From assembly GCA_963662155.1 (NCBI GenBank), contig OY759269.1:124001-188000 (forward strand): 64,000 nt of DNA, read 5' to 3'. A program made the position numbers and the translations under genes. Positions within the stretch are counted from its first letter, which is position 1. The number at the start of each line of letters is the position of its first letter. The notes beneath the pieces are model-generated. The model was given only the letters and a program-made list of their open reading frames with translations, searched no databases and had not been told where the DNA came from. Source of the DNA: Lamellibrachia columna (taxonomy: Eukaryota; Annelida; Polychaeta; Sabellida; Siboglinidae). This document shows positions 1-12,002 of the stretch, one piece after another.

Positions 1-28
1 GGGCGGCTTCGCGATAATCTCGCGCTAA

Positions 29-556
29 GTTTGCATTCAACTGTTGAAACACGTCGAAGACGAGTGGGGATTGCGTCTCTACGTCGGTGATCGCGACGAC
101 GTCGGCGCCTCGAAAATAGGAGGTTTCGACAACGGCGACAATGTGGTCGTATGTTTGATGCGACAGTTCATCGACGACAGCGAACTCATGACGACGGCGC
201 TCGGCAGCATCAAACCGCTGCCCAAATACATATTTGTCTTGCTCGACGTCACCCAATCTTCATCCATTCGCCCACGTCTACAGCAACTGCTCTTACAAGA
301 CTCTGCCTCCATCCAGGTCAAGTGAAGCACTGATGCACGACTCCGACGTCTCTTTGATGCGATACCAAATGCTAGTTTCGTTCCAGGACACACGTTAGAT
401 GATGTAAACATTATAGCAAACAATCAATCATCTTTGATATAGCATTCAACGCTCCCCATCAAAGACACCGCGTGCGACACAAGTGTTGACTTTGTACCAG
501 GATACACGTGTGTAACAAACACTGATACGCAGACACGCTTCCCTGCCGACGTTTAA
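29..556 (+). pseudogene. TIR-domain pseudo-exon (Toll-like receptor 3' end), M1
   Basis: One reading frame follows TIR-domain features. Near its start is GLRLYV followed by DRDD, resembling TIR box 2 (GLxLxxxxRD) but lacking the usual Pro-Gly of the BB loop. Next come NVVVCL with an acidic tail (the βC/αC region), IFVLL (βD), LLLQDS, and LRRLFDAI near the end of the domain. The frame has stops at 323-325 (TGA) and 440-442 (TAG). It ends at TAA 554-556, which overlaps an AATAAA signal at 555-560. Box 1 is missing because the upstream frame is closed by TAA at 26-28. TIR domains act in the cytosol by binding TIR adaptors in innate signalling. I infer a decayed last exon of a Toll-like or related receptor. 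The high CpG content contrasts with the surrounding AT-rich DNA. The minus-strand open frame over the same bases is a shadow. Confidence 0.6.
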
Positions 557-560
557 TAAA

Positions 561-3330
561 AGCCACATGCCGTGATATGAGCTGGTATGCGCATTGAGCT
601 ATAGAGGCTTATGTTGCAACATTTGTTTTTGCGCGGTTTATTATTTTACTTTTCGTACTAGTGTTAGCAGTAAGATGCGCGCATGCGTAAGCTACAGCGT
701 GGTGCGAACCATGGCCATATTAAATATTGCTAAACACTTGTACATGTCTGCATTAACAAACAAACGGCACATCTCCCTCCCGCGCTCCCTCCTCTCCCTT
801 CCTCGCTTCTTCTCTGACCCTTCTCCTTCTCTCCCATCGAATGGGGCGTGACAACGTTCCAGATAGAACGTCAGGCTCCCAGTCGTGAAAACCCTAGCTT
901 GAACCGTCTTGCTGCCGTTTCGAAGCTTTGGCAATTTGTTTCACCGAACGTTGCCACAGCTCATTCGTTTGTATGAATGAGTATCTGGCTATATGCAGTG
1001 GTGATTATACGTACGAATGGTCTTCGAGCAGTAACTGCAGCATGACTGAGTGCTTCCCAGAGAAGTCGAGATGGAGTTGGAATGAACAGGTGTGCTAGGG
1101 GTGAAGTGTAAGACACTTTGAACACTGAACGTACACTAACTGATGCGTACTATTATTTTTTGGTGTAACCATGTTGAGAAAATTGCTGTAAACAGAACGA
1201 TTACGTATCCTCAATAGAACAACACGCATGCGTCGATACAATTAGGATACCAGAATAATTGCGACATAGAAATTGCGCTTCTAAGTGAGGATTACAACGT
1301 CATTCAGGGCGTTGACAGGTGTCAAGGCGTGGTGCTGCAATAGATTATGTTATGCAAACAGGACAACGCCGTCCGAGCGCATGGACAATGCGTGTCGTAG
1401 TTCGTTGATTACTTCCGCCAGCACAGACAACAGACCACAATGGTTCATTCCTGTTTACCAGCCAGCATGCGGGGAGTTCTTGCATTTAGCGTGTCTTATA
1501 TAGCAATCCATGCGAAGTTGGTGATTCTTCTTCCAAAAATTGGTATACGGTGTACGGCCTACCATGACTGAAGAATGATCAATTGGAGAAATATGGAGGA
1601 GTGTGCAAGATAGCATTTCGTGAGCTACATCCGTGTTAGAGTGCATGTTATCTGCTTCAACATACGTTGTATATCAATAGCACACGCTGCGTGCTTCCTG
1701 TGGTGTTCTCTGTAAAAGCTGATCTCATCTAGATAGGTAGAAATGCATTGCGTTGACAGCCAGTCGGACGAAATTGGTGAAGAAAGAGATGATTCGAGAC
1801 AGCTACTAACAAAAGGAGCATTATAAACAGGGACTTTGTGACCTACCAGAATGCGGAAGGTTTGTGTATAAACATTATTTGGCTTTGTAGATAAATAATA
1901 TCTATACTACGGAGTACACATATTTGATATGGTTTTAATTCTGATACATATTTTATTCATTCTACAAACGATTGATCATTTCATATGGAGTTTTGATTAA
2001 TGTATTGGGACAGATTACTTATTAGTGACAACTATGTTTTTCTGCTTCTGATGCAACGCATGACTGTGTATTAGTCGCACGAAAATTTGGCTAGACTGTT
2101 GCTGGCAAGGAGACGAGACACTTTCTATGCGTTTTGGCTTATTGTTGGCTAACGTAACAGTTAACAAAGTAACGGCGGTGGGAATTGCTAGATGCATAGA
2201 TAATAAACAGACATACCAGTTATCACAACTGTTCGATGATACTATTGCCAATATAATAAACCTTTTCCACTTGGAGTGTGTTGTATTCCTAAGACAGGGT
2301 TTTGTAGGGTTGTTGATATCAATTACACGGCCAACGTTCTAGTTGACGCCATCTTAGAATGATCACTTCCGGGGCATGCGCATAATTTCACCACTAGATC
2401 TGCATAATTCAATATCAATAACATTGACTAGTAATATTATTTATGCATGTTATACACTTTGCAGCATTACAACATGAACTATGCCATATAAGAAACATTC
2501 TAATTAACTAAATTGTTTAATTAGTAGTTGTTATATCAGTTAAATGTAAAGTTAACCTGTTTCAAGAGTTCACACCACAAATTCAGCTAAATAGGTTTGC
2601 CTACTATATAAACGGGTTGTCGTGTTGTCATAGGAGGTTACAAGCTCAACATATAGGGATTGTCAGTAGTTTGGCTGGAGAACTACAGGAAGGTCTGGGG
2701 GCCGACAAATCTCTCCCCTGAGAGCTGCTCGATATGTAACCATAAGAGACCCGGTGACTGTGGATTGGTCTCTCCAGCGACCGATAGGAGGTGCAACCAA
2801 ATAGCAGATAATGCTAAGTGTCACTCACGTCATTGGACTCTTATTTTTTAAACAAAAGTACATCGATCATTACATATTCAGATTCAGGTTATTATTCTCG
2901 ATTCGCATTAGTTGGTCAATCGGCATCAGTTTTATTGTCATCGTAGCAAACGTCTGTCAATCCGTAATCACTTACATGTAAATTATTACGTTGATGTCCT
3001 TCCTTGCATTTTAGTAAATCAATGCTTTCATTATATCACTCTACGTCACTCCCTAAACAAAAAGGCTATATAATATTAGTGTTTTATGGCACTCCAGCAA
3101 ACATGCAAATTTGTTCTCATCGAAGAACAGCCAGGCGACACTGTTAAGCTAATGCTTTCCACACGTTTTTATTTTACTGTGCTTCTCTACATGCAATCTA
3201 AAGTCTGACACATAAGGAAACGTCTTGCAACATATTGTGCGCACCTAATCGATTCAAATAGACATGCAAAATTTACCCCACCAATAATAACTAACTCGGA
3301 TTTACTTGCATTTAACTTTAATGTGGTCTC
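561..3330. other. Block A, no gene recognised (M1)
   Basis: About 2.8 kb of AT-rich sequence with only short random frames. A pyrimidine-rich stretch (CT-rich, about 770-840) lies in the first part. A GC-richer segment at about 2640-2830 has a short open frame that I could not assign. The equivalent stretches in the other copies lie at about 14927-17695, 28462-31230 and 59343-62113 and are nearly identical. I see no RNA gene or clear promoter. Confidence 0.5.
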
Positions 3331-3332
3331 TG

Positions 3333-3720
3333 TCATCCAATGGAAGATTTTGTGGAGACAATCCCTGAGCTAGTTTTGGAAGTGATTTGTATCTCATGTA
3401 GCCAAAATAGCATAGGTCTGTGATTTATTAGCATACACTTGGTGATCCAAGTTGTGACGTTGGATAACTGAGCCAAGTAGAGTAGCGTAGAGAGTGAAAC
3501 ACCCTGAGGAACATTACGTGAAGTAGGGAGCGTAGCTGAGAAACAATTCGCTATCTTCATTCTTTTGCATCTATCAGTTAAATATTATGAGAACCAGCTC
3601 TGTTACAGATATGCCACACCACATTGACACACTTTTAATAAGTTGTCCTGTGACCAATGGTATCAAATGCGGCAGATAGCTTCAGCAAGAAAATGGTCTC
3701 CTTCCATACACTTCCTGGAC
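3333..3720 (-). mobile_element. L2-like LINE reverse-transcriptase relic, M1
   Basis: On the minus strand two neighbouring frames carry reverse-transcriptase landmarks of L2/Jockey-type LINEs. LSAAFDTIGH lies at about 3665-3695, matching the LLDLSAAFDTIDH motif with the first catalytic Asp. Downstream is RNVPQGV, matching the GVPQGSVLGP motif. The segment between them is frameshifted and has stops, and the catalytic YADD region is too decayed to read. It lies between the TIR pseudo-exon and the minus-strand exons, probably in an intron of that gene. It is an old relic shared by all four macro-units. Confidence 0.6.
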
Positions 3721-4118
3721 CCACTACCCAGTGTGTAGATCCGCTCAAGTCTGGTCAATAACAGATTTAACACCTACACATGGTTCACTGAATGGTATTA
3801 ATTCAGTCAACACTTGATCATTTGCTGTGTCGCCAGAACAGTCTGCATTGATTGTCCTTAAACACTTCCAGGAGAAACCATATGGCAATATCTTCATTAT
3901 GTTGGACCGTCGACTGCAACGGTATTTTTTTTAATAATACAATAAGTTATAACATTTATATAAATTAAATTTAACAAAGGTAATAATAAATACATTTGTA
4001 TGTGGGCGTTTTCACGTACAGGGTACACTTTTGCCAAAATGAACTTTCCCGCATAGTATTGAAATAATTAATGGTGTAATATTGATTCAGTCTAAATATA
4101 TATTACTTGCTCACTTAC

Positions 4119-4365
4119 CATATGCTTCTGGGAAAATCTCAGCTGATTGATGCACAACAACCAACTCACTTCTTCGTGGTGACGTACTACTCACGAGAGA
4201 TGGAGTAAAGAGCTGACCCATTGTGTCTGCAATGATATTAACAGATGTCGTCATTTCATCATCCCAAAATCCAATAAATGAATGGGTCAAATTTTCTACA
4301 GTTTCTTTTAATGCAGGCCATGTGAATATGTTACACATTTTTTTTACAAATATCTTGTTACACAT
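4119..4365 (-). pseudogene. Putative internal exon of an unrecognised minus-strand gene, M1
   Basis: An open frame on the minus strand ends at a consensus donor (ATG/GTAAGTGAG, exon end at 4119). It encodes a soluble-looking stretch with a possible N-glycosylation site (ENLT) and an acidic WDDE motif. The 5' boundary is not clear. I do not recognise the family; a helix-rich extracellular domain is a weak guess. Only M1 keeps this donor. M2 to M4 have different sequence there, and M2 and M3 also have a 2 bp deletion that shifts the frame. Confidence 0.35.
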
Positions 4366-4387
4366 AGGTGTAAGAAAACCTGTCTAC

Positions 4388-4690
4388 TTAAATGCTTCCT
4401 TTTCTGTCTGAATCAACCAATGGTTCCATTCCAAAAATATATATAATTCGACCAAACATTACATCTATATTACACATCTGTTGAATACTAGTGGAATGAT
4501 AGGATGAACATTTGAAGCAGTGTGCCGACGACCATAAAAGGATCAACATTTGCAGCAGTAAAAATACCCCAAAAAGCCATCTTGGTGCCCCCTGGGGCAA
4601 GACAGCTACCCATATACCTGGGGCAGTTCGGTCTACAACTCCTTCCCGCGTGTTTTTAATGCAAGAGCAAGAGAGCTCTTTACACTTCAA
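4388..4690 (-). CDS. Possible transmembrane exon of the same gene, M1 (uncertain)
   Basis: Minus-strand open frame containing a candidate acceptor (pyrimidine tract ending GCCCCAG). After it come a hydrophobic run (WLFGVFLLLQMLILLW) and a short Cys-containing tail ending in TAA near 4388. The upstream exon at 4827-5195 ends in phase 0, which fits joining to this frame. The arrangement would resemble an ectodomain followed by a membrane segment, but composition alone can create such a frame. In M2 and M3 the CR1-like LINE is inserted within it. Confidence 0.25.
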   Translation of the reverse strand: MKCKELSCSCIKNTREGVVDRTAPGIWVAVLPQGAPRWLFGVFLLLQMLILLWSSAHCFKCSSYHSTSIQQMCNIDVMFGRIIYIFGMEPLVDSDRKGSI

Positions 4691-4826
4691 GTAAGCTGTA
4701 ATATATGTGTAAAGACTGACTGGGCTGTGAGTACAACAATCACTTTACACTTCAAGTAAGCTGTAATGTCTGCGTAAAGACTGACTTGGCTGTGAGTGCA
4801 ATAATTAGCATGAGCCAAGAACTTAC

Positions 4827-5195
4827 GCTGTCGATGTTCTCATCCTTTTGTGGTTTGTCCCAGGTGACACCGACGCCGTCCTGTCGTGACGTCTTTACTG
4901 CTGGTACGTCAATTGTTGTGTAATCGAATGGCTCTGTGTCGTCCACTGATGTAGTCATGTTGGGTACTGACTTTTGTGACTGAGGTTTGATGGTGGCACC
5001 TGGAATGATGACATCAAGTCTATACAGGCAATACATATCAGTCAGTGTTGTAGTTTGATCATTATAATAGTTTACAGAAATTACAAAATAACTTATCTGG
5101 GAGTCTGACTTATCTGGGAGTCTGACTTTGTAATGAGTTGGTTGTATTTAGTCAGTTCTGTGTCATGGCGTGCAACACCCATAACTGTCATGTTC
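4827..5195 (-). pseudogene. Exon of an unrecognised gene, broken by a 17 bp duplication, M1
   Basis: On the minus strand a strong acceptor (long pyrimidine tract ending TTGTTCTCAG) precedes the exon at 5195. A perfect donor (GACAGC/GTAAGT) follows it at 4827. The encoded segment has two NMT glycosylation sites and an acidic Asp/Glu-rich second half, suggesting an extracellular protein. I do not recognise it. A 17 bp tandem duplication (CTTATCTGGGAGTCTGA twice, near 5092-5125) shifts the frame in this copy. Confidence 0.5.
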
Positions 5196-5267
5196 CTGAG
5201 AACAAAAACAAGAGTTGTGGTTGGATATGGGTTGTCGGAAGAGTTTAAAGTTAACATCGGTTAGAGG

Positions 5268-6205
5268 CAAGGAAATGACCCTTTACTCTTTATCATGGTG
5301 GTGGCACTAATCAGCAGGAAGATCAGCATGAAGGATGTTCTCAGGAAGGGGATGTATGCAAACGATCTGGCCATGATAGCAGACACAAAACAAGAACTAC
5401 AGGAACTGTTGGAGGAATGGAAGTGGGTGTTCAAGAAGCACGGACCGATAATGAGACGGGAGAAGACAGAAGAGATGTGGGTTTGACATCAGAGAGAGCA
5501 CTTGAACATTAGCTTGGATGATAAGGAGTTCAACCAAGTGGATGGCTTTGTGTAACTTGGAGGAATGGTTAATGAGGATGAGCATTCAGAGGTAGAAATG
5601 CGATGCCGGATACAACAGGGAGCGAATGCTTGGGGAAAGGTAGAGGGAGTCATGTTGGACAGAAACATTTTGAAAAAGCTGAAAAGGAAAGTCCTGAGAG
5701 CTTGTGTTACATAAGCATGCCTTAATCTCTATCTGGAGACAGTGGCGTTGACAGAACAACAACAGCAGCTGAAAGTTGGTTCTGGTTTTGTTGAATAACA
5801 CGAACAAAGAGGGTTGACGAAAGAAGGATGAACGACCTGAGGAAATATGTGATGCAACAAAACAGTTCAACAGGAAGATTGGTGAGAAGCAAGATGAAAT
5901 GGCCAGGCCACATGGTAAGGATGGATGCAGACATACTAGTAAAAAGAGTGGAAGAGAAAGGTAAAAAAAACATAAAGGATGCAAGAAAAGGGGAACAAAC
6001 AGCTAAGATCGAAGGATTGCGTGAGGTGGGATATGAGAAGATCGGGGGAAGATGAAAGATGGAGAGGGGGCAGCCGATAGATAAGTATGGAAAGAAAAAA
6101 CAGAAAGAGTGACTCGACAATATTTTACCTGAACCTAACCCATGAACATCAGTGAAAAAAGAGGAAAAGCACCATTAGTTTGGTAAAAAAAAATTAGGTT
6201 TAATA
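5268..6205 (+). mobile_element. Non-LTR reverse-transcriptase relic (M1 unit 1)
   Basis: The plus-strand frames follow the C-terminal half of a LINE polymerase. Near the start is MYANDLAMIADTKQEL, a decayed YADD catalytic box with the first Asp replaced by Asn. Then come REKTEEMWV, QVDGFV-LGGMV, RIQQGANAW and VMLDRN. At the 3' end is GRLVRSKMKWPGHMVRMD, resembling the C-terminal KWAGHVxRM motif of RTE-like elements. Several stops (for example TAA after DGFV) and frameshifts break it. The element lies antisense to the host exon and inside its upstream intron. The long minus-strand frames rich in Leu, Phe and Ser over this region are shadows. Confidence 0.75.
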
Positions 6206-6807
6206 AATCTAAAATATGGTCAACATTTTCATAAGAAGTGTATAAATTGCTTATGAGAAAAAACATTATTTCAATAGAATATTTGCTAAATATTAAAAAA
6301 TCAATCTCTCATATGTATCTCTGTTTGAGCAATATGCATTTTACCATATGGTTGTACTCATATAAACGACGAACTCTTCTTGACTACAGCATGCTCATAA
6401 AAATCAAATATCCTTTGACAAGAAGGATGTACAGTGAAAGTATAAATAAAAACATTAAACAAATCAATCTGGTTACCAAAACATACGCCATTTCTACTAA
6501 GCGCAAATACTGATTTATTAGAACAACTGTAAAAGTTAGTTTCTCAATCTAATGTGACATTCTCCCCTCCCCCACAATTCATTGTTACAATTTTTGCAAT
6601 GTCTGTTTCACTCATAATCCAATGAATTTGCAAGAGCACCATGAATGGCCTGTTTCCAAGGCGGTTATGTCTACTTATGACACCAACCTGTACCAACACA
6701 CAAAGTGGGGATAGGCAAGCGCGATCCGATGGAAGTTACCCTTGATATTGTTTACTCTCGGTCCACCAAAATTTTTCCTGGCTGCCGCAGCACCTGTAAA
6801 AAGACCT

Positions 6808-6917
6808 AAAGTAAAGGCATGTTTATGTTTACACAGCACTGTATCCACTCCTTGGGATTGTTCAACGTGCTTAACAGTTCACTCCCTGGCTGACCTGTTC
6901 ATTCCAACACCTTTTGT
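6808..6917 (-). mobile_element. Old truncated SINE tail at the end of each block B unit
   Basis: About 110 bp alignable by eye to the tail half of the full SINE at 10985, including AAAGTAAAGG, the CTGACCTGTTCATTCCAA segment and the spacing between them, but clearly diverged. It occurs in every block B unit, starting at about 6808, 8617, 10427, 12845, 22173, 23983, 26379, 35707 and 57202. It forms the junction where one unit joins the next. Confidence 0.6.
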
Positions 6918-7077
6918 ACTTATCTGGGAGTCTGACTTTGTAATAAGTTGGTTGTATTTAGTCAGTTCTGTGTAATGGCGTGCAACACCCAGAACTGTCA
7001 TGTTCCTGAGAACAAAAAGAAGAGTTGTGGTTGGATATGGGTTGTCGGAAGAGTTTAAAGTTAACATCGGTTAGATG

Positions 7078-8015
7078 CAAGGAAATGACCCTTTACTCTT
7101 TATCATGGTGGTGGCACTAATCAGCAGGAAGATCAGCATGAAGGATGTTCTCAGGAAGGGGATGTATGCAAACGATCTGGCCATGATAGCAGACACAAAA
7201 CAAGAACTACAGGAACTGTTGGAGGAATGGAAGTGGGTGTTCAAGAAGCACGGACCGATAATGAGACGGGAGAAGACAGAAGAGATGTGGGTTTGACATC
7301 AGAGAGAGCACTTGAACATTAGCTTGGATGATAAGGAGTTCAACCAAGTGGATGGCTTTGTGTAACTTGGAGGAATGGTTAATGAGGATGAGCATTCAGA
7401 GGTAGAAATGCGATGCCGGATACAACAGGGAGCGAATGCTTGGGGAAAGGTAGAGGGAGTCATGTTGGACAGAAACATTTTGAAAAAGCTGAAAAGGAAA
7501 GTCCTGAGAGCTTGTGTTACATAAGCATGCCTTAATCTCTATCTGGAGACAGTGGCGTTGACAGAACAACAACAGCAGCTGAAAGTTGGTTCTGGTTTTG
7601 TTGAATAACACGAACAAAGAGGGTTGACGAAAGAAGGATGAACGACCTGAGGAAATATGTGATGCAACAAAACAGTTCAACAGGAAGATTGGTGAGAAGC
7701 AAGATGAAATGGCCAGGCCACATGGTAAGGATGGATGCAGACATACTAGTAAAAAGAGTGGAAGAGAAAGGTAAAAAAAACATAAAGGATGCAAGAAAAG
7801 GGGAACAAACAGCTAAGATCGAAGGATTGCGTGAGGTGGGATATGAGAAGATCGGGGGAAGATGAAAGATGGAGAGGGGGCAGCCGATAGATAAGTATGG
7901 AAAGAAAAAACAGAAAGAGTGACTCGACAATATTTTACCTGAACCTAACCCATGAACATCAGTGAAAAAAGAGGAAAAGCACCATTAGTTTGGTAAAAAA
8001 AAATTAGGTTTAATA
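7078..8015 (+). mobile_element. Non-LTR RT relic (M1 unit 2)
   Basis: Near-identical copy of the relic in unit 1, with the same YAND change and stops. Confidence 0.75.
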
Positions 8016-8886
8016 AATCTAAAATATGGTCAACATTTTCATAAGAAGTGTATAAATTGCTTATGAGAAAAAACATTATTTCAATAGAATATTTGCTAAA
8101 TATTAAAAAATCAATCTCTCATATGTATCTCTGTTTGAGCAATATGCATTTTACCATATGGTTGTACTCATATAAACGACGAACTCTTCTTGACTACAGC
8201 ATGCTCATAAAAATTAATATCCTTTGACAAGAAGGATGTACAGTGAAAGTATAAATAAAAACATTAAACAAATCAATCTGGTTACCAAAACATACGCCAT
8301 TTCTACTAAGCGCAAATACTGATTTATTAGAACAACTGTAAAAGTTAGTTTCTCAATCTAATGTGACATTCTCCCCTCCCCCACAATTCATTGTTACAAT
8401 TTTTGCAATGTCTGTTTCACTCATAATCCAATGAATTTGCAAGAGCACCATGAATGGCCTGTTTCCAAGGCGGTTATGTCTACTTATGACACCAACCTGT
8501 ACCAACACACAAAGTGGGGATAGGCAAGCGCGATCCGATGGAAGTTACCCTTGATATTGTTTACTCTCGGTCCACCAAAATTTTTCCTGGCTGCCGCAGC
8601 ACCTGTAAAAAGACCTAAAGTAAAGGCATGTTTATGTTTACACAGCACTGTATCCACTCCTTGGGATTGTTCAACGTGCTTAACAGTTCACTCCCTGGCT
8701 GACCTGTTCATTCCAACACCTTTTGTACTTATCTGGGAGTCTGACTTTGTAATAAGTTGGTTGTATTTAGTCAGTTCTGTGTAATGGCGTGCAACACCCA
8801 GAACTGTCATGTTCCTGAGAACAAAAAGAAGAGTTGTGGTTGGATATGGGTTGTCGGAAGAGTTTAAAGTTAACATCGGTTAGATG

Positions 8887-9824
8887 CAAGGAAATGACCC
8901 TTTACTCTTTATCATGGTGGTGGCACTAATCAGCAGGAAGATCAGCATGAAGGATGTTCTCAGGAAGGGGATGTATGCAAACGATCTGGCCATGATAGCA
9001 GACACAAAACAAGAACTACAGGAACTGTTGGAGGAATGGAAGTGGGTGTTCAAGAAGCACGGACCGATAATGAGACGGGAGAAGACAGAAGAGATGTGGG
9101 TTTGACATCAGAGAGAGCACTTGAACATTAGCTTGGATGATAAGGAGTTCAACCAAGTGGATGGCTTTGTGTAACTTGGAGGAATGGTTAATGAGGATGA
9201 GCATTCAGAGGTAGAAATGCGATGCCGGATACAACAGGGAGCGAATGCTTGGGGAAAGGTAGAGGGAGTCATGTTGGACAGAAACATTTTGAAAAAGCTG
9301 AAAAGGAAAGTCCTGAGAGCTTGTGTTACATAAGCATGCCTTAATCTCTATCTGGAGACAGTGGCGTTGACAGAACAACAACAGCAGCTGAAAGTTGGTT
9401 CTGGTTTTGTTGAATAACACGAACAAAGAGGGTTGACGAAAGAAGGATGAACGACCTGAGGAAATATGTGATGCAACAAAACAGTTCAACAGGAAGATTG
9501 GTGAGAAGCAAGATGAAATGGCCAGGCCACATGGTAAGGATGGATGCAGACATACTAGTAAAAAGAGTGGAAGAGAAAGGTAAAAAAAACATAAAGGATG
9601 CAAGAAAAGGGGAACAAACAGCTAAGATCGAAGGATTGCGTGAGGTGGGATATGAGAAGTTCGGGGGAAGATGAAAGATGGAGAGGGGGCAGCCGATAGA
9701 TAAGTATGGAAAGAAAAAACAGAAAGAGTGACTCGACAATATTTTACCTGAACCTAACCCATGAACATCAGTGAAAAAAGAGGAAAAGCACCGTTAGTTT
9801 GTTAAAAAAAAATTAGGTTTAATA
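8887..9824 (+). mobile_element. Non-LTR RT relic (M1 unit 3)
   Basis: Near-identical copy of the relic in unit 1; one difference is Ile to Phe near 9660. Confidence 0.75.
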
Positions 9825-10984
9825 AATCTAAAATATGGTCAACATTTTCATAAGCTGTGTATAAATTGCTTATGAGAAAAAACATTATTTCAATAGAATA
9901 TTTGCTAAATATTAAAAAATCAATTTCTCATATGTATCTCTGTTTGAGCAATATGCATTTTACCATATGGTTGTACTCATATAAACGACGAACTCTTCTT
10001 GACTACAGCATGCTCATAAAAATCAAATATCCTTTGACAAGAAGGATGTACAGTGAAAGTATAAATAAAAACATTAAACAAATCAATCTGGTTACCAAAA
10101 CATACGCCATTTCTACTAAGCGCAAATACTGATTTATTAGAACAACTGTAAAAGTTAGTTTCTCAATCTAATGTGACATTCTCCCCTCCCCCACAATTCA
10201 TTGTTACAGTTTTTGCAATGTCTGTTTCACTCATAATCCAATGAATTTGCAAGAGCACCATGAATGGCCTGTTTCCAAGGCGGTTATGTCTACTTATGAC
10301 ACCAACCTGTACCAACACACAAAGTGGGGATAGGCAAGCGCGATCCGATGGAAGTGACCCTTGATATTGTTTACTCTCGGTCCACCAAAATTTTTCCTGG
10401 CTGCCGCAGCACCTGTAAAAAGACCTAAAGTAAAGGCATGTTTATGTTTACACAGCACTGTATCCACTCCTTGGGATTGTTCAACGTGCTTAACAGTTCA
10501 CTCCCTGGCTGACCTGTTCATTCCAACACCTTTTGTACTTATCTGGGAGTCTGACTTTGTAATAAGTTGGTTGTATTTAGTCAGTTCTGTGTAATGGCGT
10601 GCAACACCCAGAACTGTCATGTTCCTGAGAACAAAAAGAAGAGTTGTGGTTGGATATGGGTTGTCGGAAGAGTTTAAAGTTAACATCGGTTAGATGCAAG
10701 GAAATGACCCTTTACTCTTTATCATGGTGGTGGCACTAATCAGCAGGAAGATCAGCATGAAGGATGTTCTCAGGAAGGGGATGTATGCAAACGATCTGGC
10801 CATGATAGCAGACAATAAACAAGAACTACAGGAAGTGTTGGAGGAATGGAAGGGGGTGTTCAAGAAGGAAGGACCGATAATGAGCCGGGAGAAGACAGAA
10901 GAGATGTGTGTTTGACATCAGAGAGAGGACTTGTACATTAGTTTGGATGATGAGGAGTTCAACCAAGTGGATGGCTTTGTGTAA

Positions 10985-11319
10985 AAAGTAAAGGTATGTT
11001 CTTATATAGCGCGGTATCCGGTCCATAGGACTGCTCAAAGCGCTTTACACTTCACACCCTGGCAGACCTGTTCATTCCAAAGCCATCTCAACTTCTTTGG
11101 GAAGTATTCAGCCACGCTGCAATTGCTGCGCGAAGGCTATTCGTTCACATATCCACCACTGTCTGTATTGCTAGGTACTCATTTATACAGCTGAGTGAAC
11201 TGTGGCAACGTGGGGTGATCAAACTTGCCAAAGGTTCGAAGCGACCGCAGTGGGATTTGAAACCGGGTTCTCTCGACTGAGAGTCCGGCCTTCTAACCGG
11301 TATGCTATCGCACCCCTTG
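10985..11319 (-). mobile_element. tRNA-derived SINE, M1
   Basis: A 335 bp insertion flanked by a short GTAA duplication; the empty site is seen in the other units (GTGTAACTTGG). On the minus strand it begins with a tRNA-like head. An A-box-like TAGCATACCGG lies near 11300 and a B-box-like GGTTTCAAATCC near 11260. The body ends with GTGTAAAGCGCTTTGAG, CGCGCTATATAAG and a short T/A-rich tail. Tails of this GCGCTATATAA type are seen in SINEs mobilised by L2-clade LINEs; the family name is not assigned. Confidence 0.7.
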
Positions 11320-11460
11320 GTAACTTGGAGGAATGGTTAATGAGGATGAGCATTCAGAGGTAGAAATGCGATGCCGGATACAACAGGGAGCGAATGCTCG
11401 GGGAAAGGTAGAGGGAGTCATGTTGGACAGAAACATTTTGAAAAATCTGAAAAGGAAAGT

Positions 11461-11872
11461 ATATTTTTTTACCTGGTGCCACAATACACCTATGTAAACA
11501 GACCCAAATATCACCTTTGAGTGTGGATTACTGAAAAGACAGACACCTCAACTTGTCGAATTGCATAACATTACATAACCTACTTAGTGGAGTCCTCAAA
11601 AACAACTCACCTTCCATGTGAAACAGTTACGTCAGCTCACTAGGCCATATCAGATAACAGCTGGGCCTGTCCAGGATTTTCTCAACTCCCAATAGATGTG
11701 TGCTCTTCACATGGACTTGAGTAAAGGTGACTGTGTCTAATTAACTGAAATAAACAAAAGTTGACTGCTAAGTAATTATATTATAATGTGACTTGTTCTG
11801 CTTTGATGTAACTTATCAGAGGGAGGCTGCACTAGATTGAAGATGTCCCCACCCCCCCCCCTAATATACTGG
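11461..11872. repeat. Block C fragment embedded in block B, M1
   Basis: 412 bp matching the first part of each block C unit, from TATTTTTTTACCTGGTGCC to CCTAATATACTGG. It includes a run of C at about 11850. It sits between exactly the same junctions as the full array in M3. Confidence 0.85.
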
Positions 11873-12002
11873 ATGCAGACATACTAGTAAAGAGAGTGGA
11901 TGAGAAAGGTGAAAAAACATAAAGGATGCAAGAAAAGGGGAACGAACAGCTAAGATCGAAGGACTGCGTGAGGTGGGATATGAGAAGATCGGGGGAAGAT
12001 GA

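Noticed and set aside
2660..2851. Small Cys-containing ORF in block A
   Set aside because: No start context, no recognisable motif and no splice signals that would support it as an exon.
5586..5984. Long minus-strand frames rich in Leu, Phe, Ser and Cys, repeated in every block B unit
   Set aside because: They lie antisense to the purine-rich RT relic, whose plus-strand frames carry real RT motifs. The composition is that of an antisense shadow, and no domain is visible.
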